Below, piece after piece: positions 1 to 12,649 of a stretch of 64,000 nt of DNA. The position numbers were made by a program, and so were the translations under genes. Each line of letters starts with the position of its first letter. Positions within the stretch are counted from its first letter, which is position 1. Under the pieces are notes generated by a model, which did no database searches, was not told the DNA's origin, and saw only the letters and a list, made by a program, of their open reading frames with translations. Source of the DNA: Calliopum simillimum (Eukaryota; Arthropoda; Insecta; Diptera; Lauxaniidae); contig OX638370.1 of assembly GCA_951812925.1 (NCBI GenBank), positions 24,047,964-24,111,963 of the forward strand, read 5' to 3'.

Positions 1-754
1 GGCAAAAATGATTTTCATTGTTTACTGTAAGTATAATAAAGATTTAACCTATCCTCAAAGTAACATGTTTTGCTACTTTATTCAAGGATATCTTCGCAAT
101 TAGACCCAGTTTTAACAAATATCGTACCCTGTGTACTTATCTTTAGTGAATCTATATAAGGGTGGGCCGCGGATGCAAAATTTTGGAAAATCAAAATGCT
201 CGGATACTTTAAAAATGTCATTTGACAACAAAATGCAAAACATATTTTGCTGAACGTATATAAGGGAATTCCTCAAGTCCAGCAAACTCCTCGAAGTTTG
301 ATAAAATTGATGTAAATTGAGAAAAAACATTTATTTTTAAGTGTATTTTTTCATGGTATCGTTAGAAAGATTTTGTAAAATAATACAGTTTCTTAGTACA
401 AAGTTTTTTTTGTGAGTGAGTCCGATCTCGAGATATACCATTCAAAATTTGAAAAAATGTTTGGATGATTGACGACTTTGGAAGTGTATATCTCGAAAAC
501 GGACATGGTCGTAAAAAAATGTTTTGTCAAGAAACTGCATCATATAACAAAATCTTCCAGTGATCATGAAAAAGTACACTCAACAAAAAAAAAAAGTTAT
601 TCCGGCAAAAAAGTTATTCAATTAACAGCAAATTTATCAAACTTCAAAAAGCTTGCTGGATCTGAGGAATTGCTTTATATGCTCACCAGCTTCAGTAAGA
701 TCTATAGCAAAAAAAGAAGGCGCCAGCGTCAACTCAGTGTGTGAGGTAGTGATG
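1..754. other. Unassigned noncoding DNA
   Basis: AT-rich sequence with short open frames only. None looks like a known protein, and codon use is not coherent. I see no RNA gene or clear repeat structure here. Confidence 0.4.
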
Positions 755-1150
755 AGAAAATCGATCTTGGTTTTGAGTTTCGGTCATGGTACTTTTTCAA
801 GATCCAGACTCTATTTTATTTCCAGACCAAGACTTAGTACCCAAGACGGAGACTGCTATGGTCTTGGCCATTAATGGCTTATAGGAGTAGCATGGCCCTA
901 TAGAATTTTACTTATTAAAAATCAAATTGCTTTAAAAAATTGGCTCGCAAACGGGTGCTGAGCGGATGATTTCAATAAGTTTTTATTTCCAAAGTCAAGA
1001 TCAAGACCAAAGCTTGAATTATGACCTAGACTAAGACCGTGAACAAGATTGAATGCCCAAGAACAAAATCAATACTCGATATCCAAACCAAGATCAAGAT
1101 TCAATGTCCAAGACCAAAACCAAAATCTAGGTCATAGCTGTTAATGGGTT
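755..1150. repeat. Degenerate CAAGACC-type short repeat tract
   Basis: The tract is built from many variants of CAAGAC, GACCAAGA and CAAGATC, with a phrase meaning roughly GCTATGGTCTTGGCCATTAA near 855. A similar tract with the same phrases lies near the other end of the window (about 57670-58030), so this is a dispersed degenerate repeat rather than a gene. The short open frame running through it is a by-product. Confidence 0.5.
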
Positions 1151-1238
1151 GAGGTCTTACTATCGCATTAAGTTGCTTTTTAAGGCATTGTCTATGATTT
1201 ACTGTTCATATTGCTTATCTATATATATCAATACGGAA

Positions 1239-1655
1239 AACAAAATTTTGTCTTACCTTTTTTACTATGTTAGAAATGGAGCACGATTTTGTATTGTACA
1301 TCATTAGAAAGGTATTTTTGTGCAAATGTGCACAAAGTTAAAATTATTTTAATATTTTACTTCTAAGCTAGGTAAAATTAAATTCAAATTTTCTTTATAT
1401 TAACAACAGCAAAATACACGGTCACACAGAACTGAAAAGAGGATACAGCACAAAGAGAAAGACAAAAAGCTGACTGACACTGATGTCATGTTTTTTGTTT
1501 TCTTTTCGTTTCACATTTGCCATTGTACCAAAGATGATAAATGAGCTTTTCTATTTTGTACCAAATAGCAAAAAAAGTACTAAAACTGTACAAAAGGTAA
1601 AGAAACAAAATACATTTGTGGTGAAAGTTTTACCTTTTGGCGATTCTAGTCAGTT
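1239..1655 (+). repeat. Interspersed repeat family B, copy 1
   Basis: About 415 bp that recur with substitutions and gaps, in reverse orientation at about 13060-13480. Parts also recur at 12650-12865, 17890-18165 and 20690-20945. Shared landmarks are the stretch around GGATACAGCACAAA, a GATAAATGAGCTTTTCTATTT block and TACTAAAACTGTNCAAAA. There is no coding potential. It behaves like an old non-autonomous mobile element, class unknown. Confidence 0.6.
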
Positions 1656-3503
1656 TAAGTGTTTAAAGCGTTGATAACATTTTAATGTAAAGATAGTTGA
1701 AGTGTGTCTTTCAAAAGGACTGGAATTATTTAGGATTTTGATTGCTATACATTTCAAAGAGTAGAACCACCTTAAAAATTAAAACTCTAATTTAAAGACT
1801 AAATTTCATAACAATATGTAAAGAATAAAGTAAACTCTGCAAGTAAGGCAATAAAAATACCAAATAATTTATGAATGTTTTCTGTGCATTATGTAACTTC
1901 TTCATAGGTTAACCCCAAGAAAAATAAACCCACTAAAAGAAAAGAAAATCGCTGCGCTACAACAACAACAACAACAATAGCAACATCTGCATTTGTGAAA
2001 ACTTTTGCCGCCTCATTTAATGCTGTATATCCTGTTTCCGATTTCCGTTGGTTGGCTGCCACAACAGCAACAGCAGCAGAAAATTTTGTTGCGTTTCGTA
2101 TTGCATTGCATTACATTTCATTGCGTTGCGTTGGCAGCCCTTAAGGTTTTGCAATACATACATACACATAACTTTTGTTGTTTTTGCTTAGTGTTACTGC
2201 TGCTGTTGTTGTTGTTGCCACTGCCGCTGCCGACAATATTATTTTATTATCTCATTTTTGATGTCGCCTTCACAAAATGTTGCAGCGCGAATTTGATATG
2301 CAACATGAAATGAAATAAGTTTAAAGTGAAATGAAGTAAAAAAAAGTTGATAAGGAAATGAATGCTTCATGCACGAAAATGAAAACAAGTTAGGGCATTT
2401 CAGTACAAATAATGACTTTTTTCAAAGAGAAAACAATAGCTGCCTTTAAAAACGACAGTTGAGTTTTCATAAAAAAATGTCACATACTTTTAGGAACTTC
2501 TTCATCACAGCATTAGTTCTGTTTTGCTTTTTAATTTGCGATTTTTATTCCTTTAAATGCGTTTGCTCACTGTGTTTGCTCAGTTAATTAAATTTTCGTT
2601 GCCAAATGTTGAGAAAATGATATAAGACTGCATAAAGAAAATATATTTCAACAAAAAATTATGTCCTTTGCATTTAAATTTCTTTTTATAAAAATTTGTA
2701 TTTTTTACCATTTTCTTCTATTTTATTTATTTCCAAGTCTTTTGTACAATTATTTGATTTTTTTTTTGCTGCTCTTTCAAAACCACACACATTCTTTATT
2801 TCTTTGCACTTCTTTGTGTATTTCCCTTTTTTTCACAGCATATTCTTTAGTTTTTCTAACTTATTCTTTTAATAAATTCTTCTTCTTTCATCCTTCTATT
2901 CCTTTCTTTTATTTTCTTTTCGTATCGCTCATACTGTGCATGCAGTTTTTATAGTTTTTGTGGCGCCCATATTGTACCATTTACGCGATATACGTCGTCG
3001 TCGCCAAAATGGCGTTGCGTGTCCTTAAAATAAATGCCTTGTGTTGTGTTGAAGGACTATAAAAAGATTTATTAACTCAAATTACGAAGTTGTGGGAATG
3101 TGCGAAGAAGCAAAATTCTTCAAAGGCAACACAAAAGCAAAAAGTGAGAAACACTATTTCAGCAGAAAACTCAGAAAAGTATGCAAAGGTTTCTTGTTTG
3201 TTTTATTTTTATTATAAATAAACTTATTTATGCGTAATTAAAGATAAATATTTTTCTGTTTATAAAGTTTTAAAACTTTTAATGTTATTAAAAACAACTT
3301 ATGTTTTTATATACCTATGTATATAGAAGAATGATTTAAATTTAGATAATCACCCTCTCCATAGTCAAATTAGTTAAAAGGTTTAAATTAGTATATTGAG
3401 CTAAAAATTTTGGTTTCCTCGCTTTCATCGTCTTCTTCATTTTACATTGTTCATTCTAACAATAATATTTTCAGTTAGAATGTTTTTACGTATCTCTAAA
3501 GAA
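1656..3503. other. Noncoding DNA with CAA/CAG and CTG/TTG microsatellites
   Basis: No gene recognised. CAA/CAG runs occur near 1955-1990 and 2060-2080, and a CTG/TTG run near 2195-2235. Such runs are common in fly noncoding DNA. The open frame over the latter encodes a Leu/Val-rich low-complexity string and is not a convincing protein. Pyrimidine-rich sequence follows at 2640-2950. Confidence 0.4.
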
Positions 3504-4310
3504 ACTAGTAAGGGTGTAACGTTTGGCCTGGCCTAAAATTAAATACCCTACCTTACACTTTTGAAAGCTTTGTTTCCATTCATGTTCGAATGTTGCTTGT
3601 ATGGAAAGTGCCACGCCCTTTTGCCTGAGTTTGCCTGGTTTTTGTTCAGACCTTTCACTAATTATTCCTAGTTTTTGTGCGAAATTTTGTCACATTACCC
3701 CAAATAACGCTTGCATTACAGCATTTCGAAAATTTTGAGAGTATGGGTGGCGCCACCCCTTCTTGTCAAAATCAACCAAGTTCCTGATTGGAGTTTGCAT
3801 TTACTATTCTTAATACCTGTTTAAAAATTTGTTGGATTATTTCAAAAACGCTTTCAGAATAGCATGTTAAAACTTTTACTTATATGGGAGTTGCCACGCC
3901 CTCTTGTCTGAGTGCACCTAGTTTTCCCTAGTATTTGTGTCTATTTTGGTTACGTTATCGTGAATAATGCTCATTAAATTGCGTTTTGAATATATTTTTT
4001 GTATTGTCGGTAGGTGAGTCCTTTGACCGATTTCGCTCATTTTTAATCCCACGAGTTATGTTTTACGACAAAGGCAATGCACTAAATTTCATCCAATTAT
4101 CTTGCTTAGTTCACCCTTAGAAAATATTTCCACGCACAGACAGACAACCAGCCAGCCAGCTAGCCAGACAAACGGACGGCCATGGCTGTATCGACTCAGA
4201 AGATGACTCTGATCAAGAATATATATACTTTTTTATACCTGCCACGCCTCCTTCTCTGCGTGTCAAATGGAAGGACAAAGTCAATATACCCTGGGTGTAG
4301 GGTATAAAAA
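3504..4310 (+). repeat. Interspersed repeat family A, copy 1
   Basis: It starts at ACTAGTAAGGGTG and ends at CTGGGTGTAGGGTATAAAAA, the same two ends as the copies at 10099 and 15254. Internal landmarks are repeated GTGCCACGCCC boxes, a CCAGCCAG microsatellite, GACGGNCATGGCTRTATCGACTCAG and GATCAAGAATATATA. Non-LTR element tails of this general look are common in flies (recollection, not checked). The copy has no recognisable coding domain. Confidence 0.65.
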
Positions 4311-4504
4311 CAATTTGTCGACCATTTAATATCTCGACTGATGCAGCTTTGTATAGAAATGTTTCACTTAGAAGGTACCGTTAATACTTTTTCAAAAACG
4401 TCATAACACTTCATGGAAAAAGTGAGCCAAAGTCATTTAAAGCTAGTTCGTATGTAACTGATTAACTTTTTCATACAGCTCGGTGGTGTGTTTTTACAGC
4501 GTGT

Positions 4505-5000
4505 ACACTAGGCTAGGTCGATAAAAAAAATATTGGAAAAACCGACCCCTATTTCAAAACTTATCTTGAGTATCTAGGGAATAAAAAAATTTTGTTTTTT
4601 TACTGCTCTAAAACAGCCAAAATTTATCTTTTTTTCATAACTTTGAAAGGAAAGTCCGATTTGTAAAAATTATTTATTGTTGTAAAGAGCCTTATTAGGC
4701 CTTATTTTTTTCGTCATGGTCTTTGGTGTAAATATATTTTCAAAAACTATGATTTCTTAAACAAACAATTGCATTTAGCAGGATACGAATCAGAGAAAAC
4801 GGGTCTCACTAGCCGAATATGACTTTGTATGTCCAAAAGTTGTGAATAAAAATATAGGCCAATAAGTACCATTGTGGCCGTTTTTATAATTGCTTAAAAA
4901 AATTGTTTTTTGTTCCTTATATACTCTCAAGGTAAGCTTTTAAATAGGGGGCTATTTTTTGGATTTTTTTTTTTGTATAGAGATTGACCCTGCCTAGTGT
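4505..5000. mobile_element. MITE-like element with ACACTAGGC inverted ends
   Basis: The left end reads ACACTAGGCTAGGTCGA and the right end is the inverted ACACTAGGCAGGGTCAA. Further inward, TTGAGTATCTAGGGAATAAAA on the left mirrors the ATTGTTTTTTGTTCCTTATA stretch on the right, so the ~500 bp fold back on themselves. There is no open frame. This structure fits a non-autonomous DNA transposon; the superfamily is not assignable by eye. Confidence 0.55.
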
Positions 5001-5009
5001 TCACATAAA

Positions 5010-5185
5010 AGTTGTAGCTTACTTTTCCTACTTGAAATTCCCTTTAGTATTGATTTGAAACTTTTTTGGTATTAAATTCCGATTTTTTTCCGAAAAAGTT
5101 TGAAATTTATTTGAAAAAAGTATAAAATTTATTCCAAAATAGTTTAAAATTAATACTTTTTTTGGCATTATTCAAATAAATAATT
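5010..5185. repeat. AT-rich repeat shared with 58290-58507
   Basis: Runs such as TTTGAAACTTTTTTGGTATTA and AAAGTATAAAATTTATTCC are repeated in inverse orientation within a palindromic element near 58290-58507. Probably a decayed copy of that element. Confidence 0.4.
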
Positions 5186-6850
5186 TTTGGTTTTAAAATT
5201 TTGACACTTCTGGAAGGTGATAGAAGAAGCATAGACTAACGAAAAATTCCACTTGAATGGGGGTCTGAAATCTACTCCTGAATAGGGTTAACACTGATTT
5301 TCTTACTAGTTTTTGAAAAAAAATGTTGTTGAATGAAAACGGACGCCGAAATTTTTTTTGTAAAAAGTGTCAAATTTCGAAGGAGTCTTCATCCACACAT
5401 TTGGCTTTTGACACGTACCTCACTTAACTTAAACTTTTAACTGCTTAATGTGCCCAAAAAGTAAAATTATTTTGCTTTACCTCCACAATGGCGTGACAAA
5501 AAAGAGCATTGTTGATTTGATTTGTTGATCGTTGATTTTGCTTGTAAAAACAGCAACATTGTTGACATCCAACTCAGATTGTTTACCCCAAATATTGAAT
5601 ATGCAACACACAACAACACGTCGTTCAACCAAATATTTGCAATATTTCATAATTTTTTCTTGTGCCATAGTTTACTACAACAAATGTTATTTTAATCGCT
5701 TTTGCTTTTGCCAAGACTAATAGAAAATAAATATTATGTAAGCACAAATAATAATTTTCGTCGTCAGCAACAGTGCATCGGCGGCAGCAACAGTGCAACA
5801 GCAGTAAGCAACAAAACCAAATAGAAAACCAGCAATTTTCTTGTACAGACACACAGACTGATTCGCTGTGCTACAACTTTGGTTAATTGTTGCGCATTTA
5901 AAAGGTGCGCATGCGCGCCCGCTGCCTCGGCAATTACTGCAATTGTGCTGCTGCAAGTGCTATTGTTGCTGCTTTCGTATCGTGTATCGTTGCATGCGTG
6001 CAACGCGCAAACAACAATGCCGTAAATAAATTGAAATGTTTGCTTGCAATTTTCTTTGCTTTTCTTTCCACTTGCAATCATCATTGCAATATTTTTTCCA
6101 ATTTTATTTCATGTCTGCTTTGATGCGTGACACGCCCCCTTTCACTCTTTGTAAGCTCAGTCCATCAGTCAGCGGTGGCCACCACTCGGTAACTCGCCTT
6201 TGTTAGCCCATTAATTGACAAACGTCATGTCTGACATAATTTGTTGCATAACTGATAGACAGCTGTATTTCTAGCGGAGAGAGAAAGAGAGATAGTAAGA
6301 AAGAGAGCGAGGAAAGTGGGGTTTTCATTTTGCAATTCACTTTTTGATCGATGATAGTCACCTGCCATTGAAGCGGGGTGCTGTTGAAAGAAATTTAATT
6401 AATTGACTTTTTCTTGCCTTTGCTGCTTATTAGCAAACAGGTAATTAAAATTTTTGTCATTAACGTCACGCATTTGCTTGTGTTATTAGGACGCTTGATT
6501 TGTGATTTAAAATTTTTTTCTAATTTATGAAAAATTCTTCAAATTTTCTATTAAATAACTAACACTTAACTTGCGGAAATTTGCAGTACATACTTATGTA
6601 TTTGATATGGTCGAAATTTAGATTCTTGCCGAAACCAAATCAGGATGTTACAAAAACTCTTAAAAACGATATTTGTATAATTTTTTTTTTTCATTCCGGG
6701 AAAAACCAATAGAAAATTTTTATTTTTGCAGGTGGTTAAGACGAAAAATATATCTCCAAAATTCAATCAAACAACAACACTTTCTTTTCAATAAACGTTA
6801 TCACGCATTTTTTTATTGATACAAAAGTCAACAGCTGCATGAATCACGAT
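5186..6850. other. Noncoding DNA, GC-richer CAG/GCA patch at 5755-6010
   Basis: No gene recognised. Between about 5755 and 6010 the sequence is richer in GC and in GCA/CAA trinucleotides. Overlapping open frames on both strands there give Cys/Ala-rich strings that look like microsatellite translation. The patch could belong to an untranslated exon or an enhancer; nothing in the sequence decides this. Confidence 0.35.
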
Positions 6851-6854
6851 AACA

Positions 6855-7400
6855 AAATGGCGTTACCCTGTTGTCGGCACGCGTTGCGATCTTTCCCTGT
6901 ATACTGGAAAGGGATGTCTATATCTCCTGCTCACTGAGGTGCCACTATTCCCGTCGTTGCTTATAGAAAAGGTGACCGCTCCCCCATAACTAGGTCTGCT
7001 CCTGCACCTATTCACACGACTACCTGCATTGCCGAGTAAAAGCGTCAATTTTCCCTCCTTCTTCCCGTCATTTAACATTATCCTCCTCCTTCTTACGATA
7101 ATCACCAGAATCTACCACTCCCGGCGTTACCAATAGGAATTTTATTTCCAGACCACAATCGTCCAACTTTGTTACTACCGTACTCTCCATTCACTATTCC
7201 CCTTCTACATACGATCACCATCTAGTTCTTCCACTCCCGGCGTTGCCTTAAGGAATTTTATCTCACCCCGCTACTGTCTAATAACTATTTCTAGCTTGCT
7301 CTATCTATCTGATCATTCCCGGCATTGCCAATAGGAATGATCCCAAAATTACAATTCCAATATTACTCTTATACGACCAACTCCGGCGTTGCCATAGAAT
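6855..7400 (-). repeat. Degenerate ~115-bp tandem repeat (GGCAACGCCGGGA boxes)
   Basis: Read on the minus strand, the motif TATTGGCAACGCCGGGA-GTGG recurs about six times at roughly 110-120 bp spacing; on the plus strand its complement is CCCGGCGTTGCCAATAGGAA. The block is clearly more GC-rich than its surroundings. It is followed on the plus side by a segment containing AGCTGTTTCAGAAACAGCTG (about 7535-7555), an inverted repeat. It may be an LTR or leader of a retroelement on the minus strand, but no paired LTR or coding domain is present. Confidence 0.5.
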
Positions 7401-7559
7401 TGGTTTGCTAACTATACTTCTAATACTACTAGCTAACTACTGGGGTGACTCACCGTGCTAAGTGCTGGCTGCCGACTGACTGCTGAAATCTGATCACCAA
7501 CACTTTTATTACACAGCAACAGCTCAGTCGATCAGCTGTTTCAGAAACAGCTGATAGCT

Positions 7560-9225
7560 TTCAACTAACAGTGTTGCCAGACCTAACTTTTTGTAACAAT
7601 TAAACTTTAACCACCAAACTTTCATCCAACTATTTATTTAACGACTACGGGGTTTTCTCTCATTTCAATAATTCATTATTTTTTGTTCATATTTCACTTC
7701 ATATTTATAAAAAAAAAATAAAATAATTGGTGCAAAACTCAATAATACATTCCAATTTAATAAAAATACACTCAAATTCAGTTCTATGTTGTTGCCATAA
7801 ACGAGCCCGCGACTTATAGCGTTATAGAGTCGGTTTCGGGATGTTTTTTTTTATTTTTTTGCTTCATACCAAATCATATCTGTCTAATATTTATTTGTAT
7901 AAAATATTATCCAAAAAGGATAACTCCTTTCTTTCTAGATGCTGTATTTAAATCAGAAACCAAAATTTACTGAAAAAATAAAAGAAAATATATAAAATAT
8001 GTAAATTTATAAAAAAATAAAAAACATTTGCATATTAATTTGGTTTACGTTTTTGGAATTGGAGCTGCCTGTTGTCCTGCTGAGTCCTTTGACGCTGTTG
8101 TTGTTCCTGGTGTTTTGTTATTTTAGTTGTTGAGTTTTTAATTAAGAGAGCGAGCAACAGTGAGTTGGGAGTAAATAACAGCAACGTGTTGACACTGGAC
8201 CGTCATCGAGTTGAACTGACGCATAGCTGACAGTTGAAAATGAGTGAAGGAAGTACGTTGAAATGAGTTGAGTGCTAGGGGGGTTTATTTTGACTTAAAA
8301 AAAAGAAGAAAAACCAAACAAGGAAGCAAAGCTTTGTTAATGGACATTACACTAGTTGGCTAGCGATGTTGTGTTTGTTACTACAATAGTTCTTTTTGCT
8401 GTTGTTGTTGGTGTTGCTGCTAATGAATATGCATGCAAATAGAAAATTAACAACTTTCAAACCTAAAAACCGAAAAAAAAAAAAATTGCAAGTGCTGATA
8501 TAAACCAAGTTCTTTCACTTAAATTATCATAATTATTATGACATGTTCTTCTTCGCTGGAACGAATTAGTTTTCTCTTTTGTTTTTGATTAAATACCATA
8601 ATATACCTATGCTTTTTATGTTATAGGATGCAAAGAAAATGTTGAGGACTTTCAATTAGAAATCCAATTTACAAAATCTTTTGCATTTAAGCCTGGTTTT
8701 CACAAAAATCAAAAAAGACTAACCAAAGCTCAGCGTTCCCACTAATAAGCTTGGTTAAGTTACTGAAGTAGCTTTGCTATGTTGATATTTAAGTACATTA
8801 GTAGGTTTTCTATCTGCCTTATCTTAAATCAACTAGAATTTCTCATACAAATGCTCTTTATATGGCAAATCAAATCAGTTTGTGCATAACCAAGCATAAA
8901 CCAACAAAATCGCCCTACACAAACAAGTAACAACGAACAATTGCATAGAAATTTGAATAAGTGAAGCTCTGTTCCCAGAAATAGGTACTGTGATTTTTAT
9001 CCATAGTTTTTTCTTATACTAAGTATAGAGTAAGACAGATCATTTATTCTAGAAAAAACTTGAGGGAAAGAATCGGCAACAGTGATTTTTCAATAATATT
9101 TAAAAAAATTTTGACATTATCCACAAGCTTTGAGTTCAATAAAAAGAAAAAAAACAAACAAAAATACTAGGGAGGTCAAAATGCTACGGAGTGAAAGGAA
9201 ACATACAATTATAATAATAATAATA
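7560..9225. other. Noncoding DNA; possible transcribed patch at 8040-8280
   Basis: No protein recognised. A mixed-composition patch at about 8040-8280 (TTG runs, then a purine-rich stretch with an ATGAGTGAAGG start-like string near 8239) is unlike the AT-rich flanks. It could be a 5' untranslated exon, but no splice or coding evidence supports a gene. Confidence 0.3.
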
Positions 9226-9715
9226 ATTTTTCCCATTCGATATATTCTTCTGAGTCCTGCAAGACTTTCGTCATGATTTTCCCAGACAAAATTTTTATTA
9301 AGGCATTAAATATTCTTTCTTCGGGCTTTCTATTCATCAAAAGTGTTAGTGCCAGCTTCAAAATTTCTACATACTATTGAAAGAACGCTCTTAAAAAAAA
9401 TCAGCCTTGATATTATGACGCAGGTCAGCCAGCCGCTTGCTCTCCGTCTTGCGCAACAAATTCTAAAGCCTTTTCTTATAAATCGGCGTCATTAAAATGT
9501 TGGGTTGCAAGCCACTGAAATTGGAAACAATTTCGTTCATTCCAATGAAACGCAATTTCGGTTGATTGATGATAATGTCTAACCCCTAATAGAAGACATT
9601 CAGCATGTTCAAATTTTCTGGATTTCGGAAACGTTCATCCTCACAAATTTCATCCAAATGGCGTTACACCTTCCTCTGACAAGGAAATTCAGGGCTGATA
9701 GAGAATTTTCTGCAA
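9226..9715 (-). pseudogene. Decayed protein-coding fragment, family not recognised
   Basis: On the minus strand a coherent protein-like reading runs through this block but is broken by stops and frame changes. One frame gives CEDERFRNPENLNMLNVF, a stop, then LDIIINQPKLRFIGMNEIV and LQPNILMTPIYKKRL, a stop, then LLRKTESKRLADLRHNIKAD. A second frame continues with LKLALTLLMNRKPEERIF and ALIKILSGKIMTKVL, ending in EEYIEWEK. Charge pattern and codon use look like genuine ancient coding sequence, unlike the flanks. I do not recognise the family. It could be a processed pseudogene, a relic exon or a host gene captured by a transposon. There is no intact start, and at least three disruptions are seen. 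Confidence 0.5.
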
Positions 9716-10098
9716 CAATATTTGCTTGTGTTTTTAAATCTCCAAATTCATTTTGATATAATGTTATGTATTCCAATTTCTCACATTAAATTATTTCATA
9801 CCAAAATTGTATAAATTCTAAACCAAATTTATTATAAAAATCTAGATTAAAACAGAAATAGTAGAAAGTATGTTTCTACCTCCCTAAGGTGTCAATGATA
9901 CTTCATGGAATTGAAGAACATAAAAAATAATAAAATTCATCTCTACAAAGTTTTTTCAAACAGTTGAAACTGTAGTCAAAGCAAATCTAAAACCTCAGTA
10001 CAAAACAGAATGTTTCAAGAACAAAAATTGCCCCCTAAAACTATACAATATTATTTTCTTTAAAATTTGACATTTCAAACCGCATGCAACTAAATAAA
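9716..10098. other. Unassigned AT-rich DNA
   Basis: Nothing recognisable. Confidence 0.35.
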
Positions 10099-10617
10099 AA
10101 CTAGTAAGGGTGGTATCTTTGGCCTGGCAAAAAACTAAATACCCTACACTGCATTTCAAGTATATTATTAGGAGAGTATAAGAACAAATTGCTGATATGG
10201 AAAGTGCCACGCCCACACCTCCAAGCTTACCTTGATTTTGCGTAGAGCTTGCATTTACTGTTCTGAGTGTTTGAGTAAAATTCGGTTAGGTTTTCTTTAA
10301 AAAATCTTTCCATATAACATTTTGGAACTTTTGTTTATATGGGAGGTGCCAAGCCCTTTAGTCCAAATTCGCCTAGTTTTTGCTCAGAGCTTATATTTAC
10401 TATCCCTAGTATTTATGTGTATTTTGCTTCTGTTATTGCGAACAATGCTGTTATTATTGCATTTTGAATATATTTTTTGTATGGGTGGTAGGCGTGTCCT
10501 TTGACCGATTTCGCTCATTTTCAATCCCCTGAGCTAACTTTTACGACGGAGGCTAAGTACCAAATTTCATTGAATTATGTTGCTCAGTTTTCCCAAAACA
10601 TGTATTTCCACACACAC

Positions 10618-10665
<48 letters not shown>

Positions 10666-10804
10666 ACAGACGGACATGGCTATATCGACTCAGGAGGTGA
10701 CGCTGATCAAGAATATATAAATTTTTCTATATCTGCCACGCCTCCTTCTCTGCGTTACAAACGGAAGGACAAAGTGAAAATACCCTGGGTGTAGGGTATA
10801 AAAA
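10099..10804 (+). repeat. Interspersed repeat family A, copy 2
   Basis: Same termini as the copies at 3504 and 15254 (AACTAGTAAGGGTG start, GGGTGTAGGGTATA end). Its CCAG microsatellite is expanded to about a dozen units at 10617-10665, then GACAGACGGACATGGC follows. The 97-residue open frame across it, with an ASQPASQP repeat, is the microsatellite in translation, not a gene. Confidence 0.65.
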
Positions 10805-10821
10805 TCTTGTCTAGTTTTAAG

Positions 10822-11060
10822 CACACAAAAAAAAATAGAACATCAAAAAATTCATTGAATTTGAGCCGAGAACAGAATTCATTGACTATATGAATCATTT
10901 TATTGAAATTTTAGATTTTTTCATAAAATATAAGAACGAAATTCGTAAATTTTTTTTTTTATTTTTCAAAATCTAAAATTTCAATAAAGTCAATGAATGT
11001 TGTTTTCGGCTCAAATTCGAAGAATTTTTCATTAATATTATGTTGTTTTTTTTTTGTGTG
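10822..11060. mobile_element. Palindromic MITE, 239 bp
   Basis: The left end CACACAAAAAAAAATAGAACAT mirrors a right end of the form TATGTTGTTTTTTTTTTGTGTG (both shown here only approximately). Internally, GAGCCGAGAACAGAATTCA on the left mirrors TTGTTTTCGGCTCAAATTC on the right, and AAATTTTAGATTTTTTCA mirrors TCAAAATCTAAAATTTCAA. The whole unit can form one hairpin. It has no coding capacity. Confidence 0.6.
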
Positions 11061-12645
11061 ATGGGCAGTTTTTTGCTCTCGAAACATCCTGTTTTTCATA
11101 TTATATAGGTACTGAGGTTTTAGATTCGCTATAACTTTTCCAATTTTAACAATTTGAGGAAACTTTGTAGATATGAATTTTATGATTTTTTGTGGGCTTC
11201 AATTCTATAAGGTGTCCTTGTCAACTTAGGCTGTTAGAAACTGAGATAATGAGTGCAAGTAGTCGAAAAAAACATTTGAGATAAATGACTTCTATGAATG
11301 AAATATAGCCCATATCGAGACATTTACATCGATATAAGTACTATACATGTTGACGTCAAATGGCAGAGATATAAGAAAAAAACTGCATTTAATTTAGAGG
11401 CCGAAAAAAAAAAATGTTTCAATATTAGCTTTCAAACTGGGGGCGGACATTCGTACTTTATATTTTTTTTTTGTATGGAGGTCGATACTATCTACTGTAT
11501 AATGCCCCTGAAGGACAAAATCTACATAGTTCTAAAAATGGTTGTATCTTTAGAACCTCTTTTTTCCTATGAGGTAAGGTAACCTTTAAAAACACAAATA
11601 TTCACACGTATTATGCGTTAAAAGTTTGAATTACACGTAATTTCTTTTGTTGTTGTTGTTCGCCTTTATTGGGTTTGTTGCCATATACCACTACTACCTA
11701 CTGTTCACATTGTTCATCTTTAATACCAACGAAAATTGTTGTTATTGTTGTTGCTATTTTTGCTTTTTATTGTTGTAAATCACTAACGTTCGTTCGTTCG
11801 GGTTCAATTCAGTGACTTCATAACATGATGACGCCAGTTGAATTTTGCGTGCGTAAGCGTATAGGTGTTTGGTTGTATGTGCGTATGTATGTATTTTTGG
11901 TGAGTATGTGTTTGAAATCTACTTCATTTCATTCATTAAATTTCAACGCATTTCAATATCAAGTGGTGATATGTAGTAGCTGAGTATGTAAGTGTGTTGA
12001 AATACCTACAAAGCGCACGCATACTACATCAACTTAACATGTAAAATGAAGAATTTTGGTATTTTAAGCTGCCGCATTTCGTGCTCAAATGCTAACAGTG
12101 TTTTAACTCTAACGCTATCTATGTATGTGTTAATGTGCGCGAGGAGTAAGTGCAAATGTGTGCGTATATTTGTGTTCGAGCTTGTACCCAGTAGACAAAA
12201 GCTGGTGTGAAATGTGACATATAATTTACTGGGAATGGAGAAATCTTTTCGACTCTTTTCAAATTAACTATGAGATTGTTCATACATGTAATGGTGAAGT
12301 AAAGTCAAAAACAAAGAATGACCTTCTTTGTCTTGTCTTGTTTAATTTCCTACTGGGCATACTTGTAAGGTTCGCGCACCTATTCGTGAATACATGTGTG
12401 TGCGTGTTGCTTTTAATTATGCTGATTATTTTGCAAATTGAATTTCCTCTACCTAAAAGCAGACTTTAAATAATTTTTATTTCATAAAAATGTTGCTTTA
12501 GTTTTTTGGCATCGCATGTGAGGAAGGAAATATGGAATTTTTTGTTTTAAAAATTAAAAAAAAAAAAAATAAAATTACAGGAACTCTAAAGCATAAATTA
12601 GCATTATTTTTCAGAAAAAAACGGATAACGATCTCGCAAGCGAGG
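11061..12645. other. Noncoding DNA with TTG and GTATGT tracts
   Basis: No gene recognised. TTG runs lie at 11645-11670 and 11735-11775, with CGTTCGTTCG at 11787 and GTGCGTATGTATGT near 11878. The open frame at 11298-11582 is not protein-like. Confidence 0.35.
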
Positions 12646-12649
12646 CAGA

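Noticed and set aside
2005..2313. 102-codon Leu/Gln-rich open frame
   Set aside because: Runs through CAG and CTG microsatellites; composition is not that of a real protein.
5625..6123. Cys/Ala-rich overlapping frames on both strands
   Set aside because: Low-complexity GCA/CAA DNA open on both strands. No signal peptide arrangement, promoter or homologue recognised.
8160..8300. Possible 5' exon with ATGAGTGAAGG
   Set aside because: Frame closes within a few codons, and no splice donor with a plausible downstream coding exon could be found.
10501..10794. ASQPASQP-repeat protein at 10501-10794 and a similar frame at 16061-16330
   Set aside because: These are translations of the CCAG microsatellite and 3' part of interspersed repeat family A, and they recur with the repeat.
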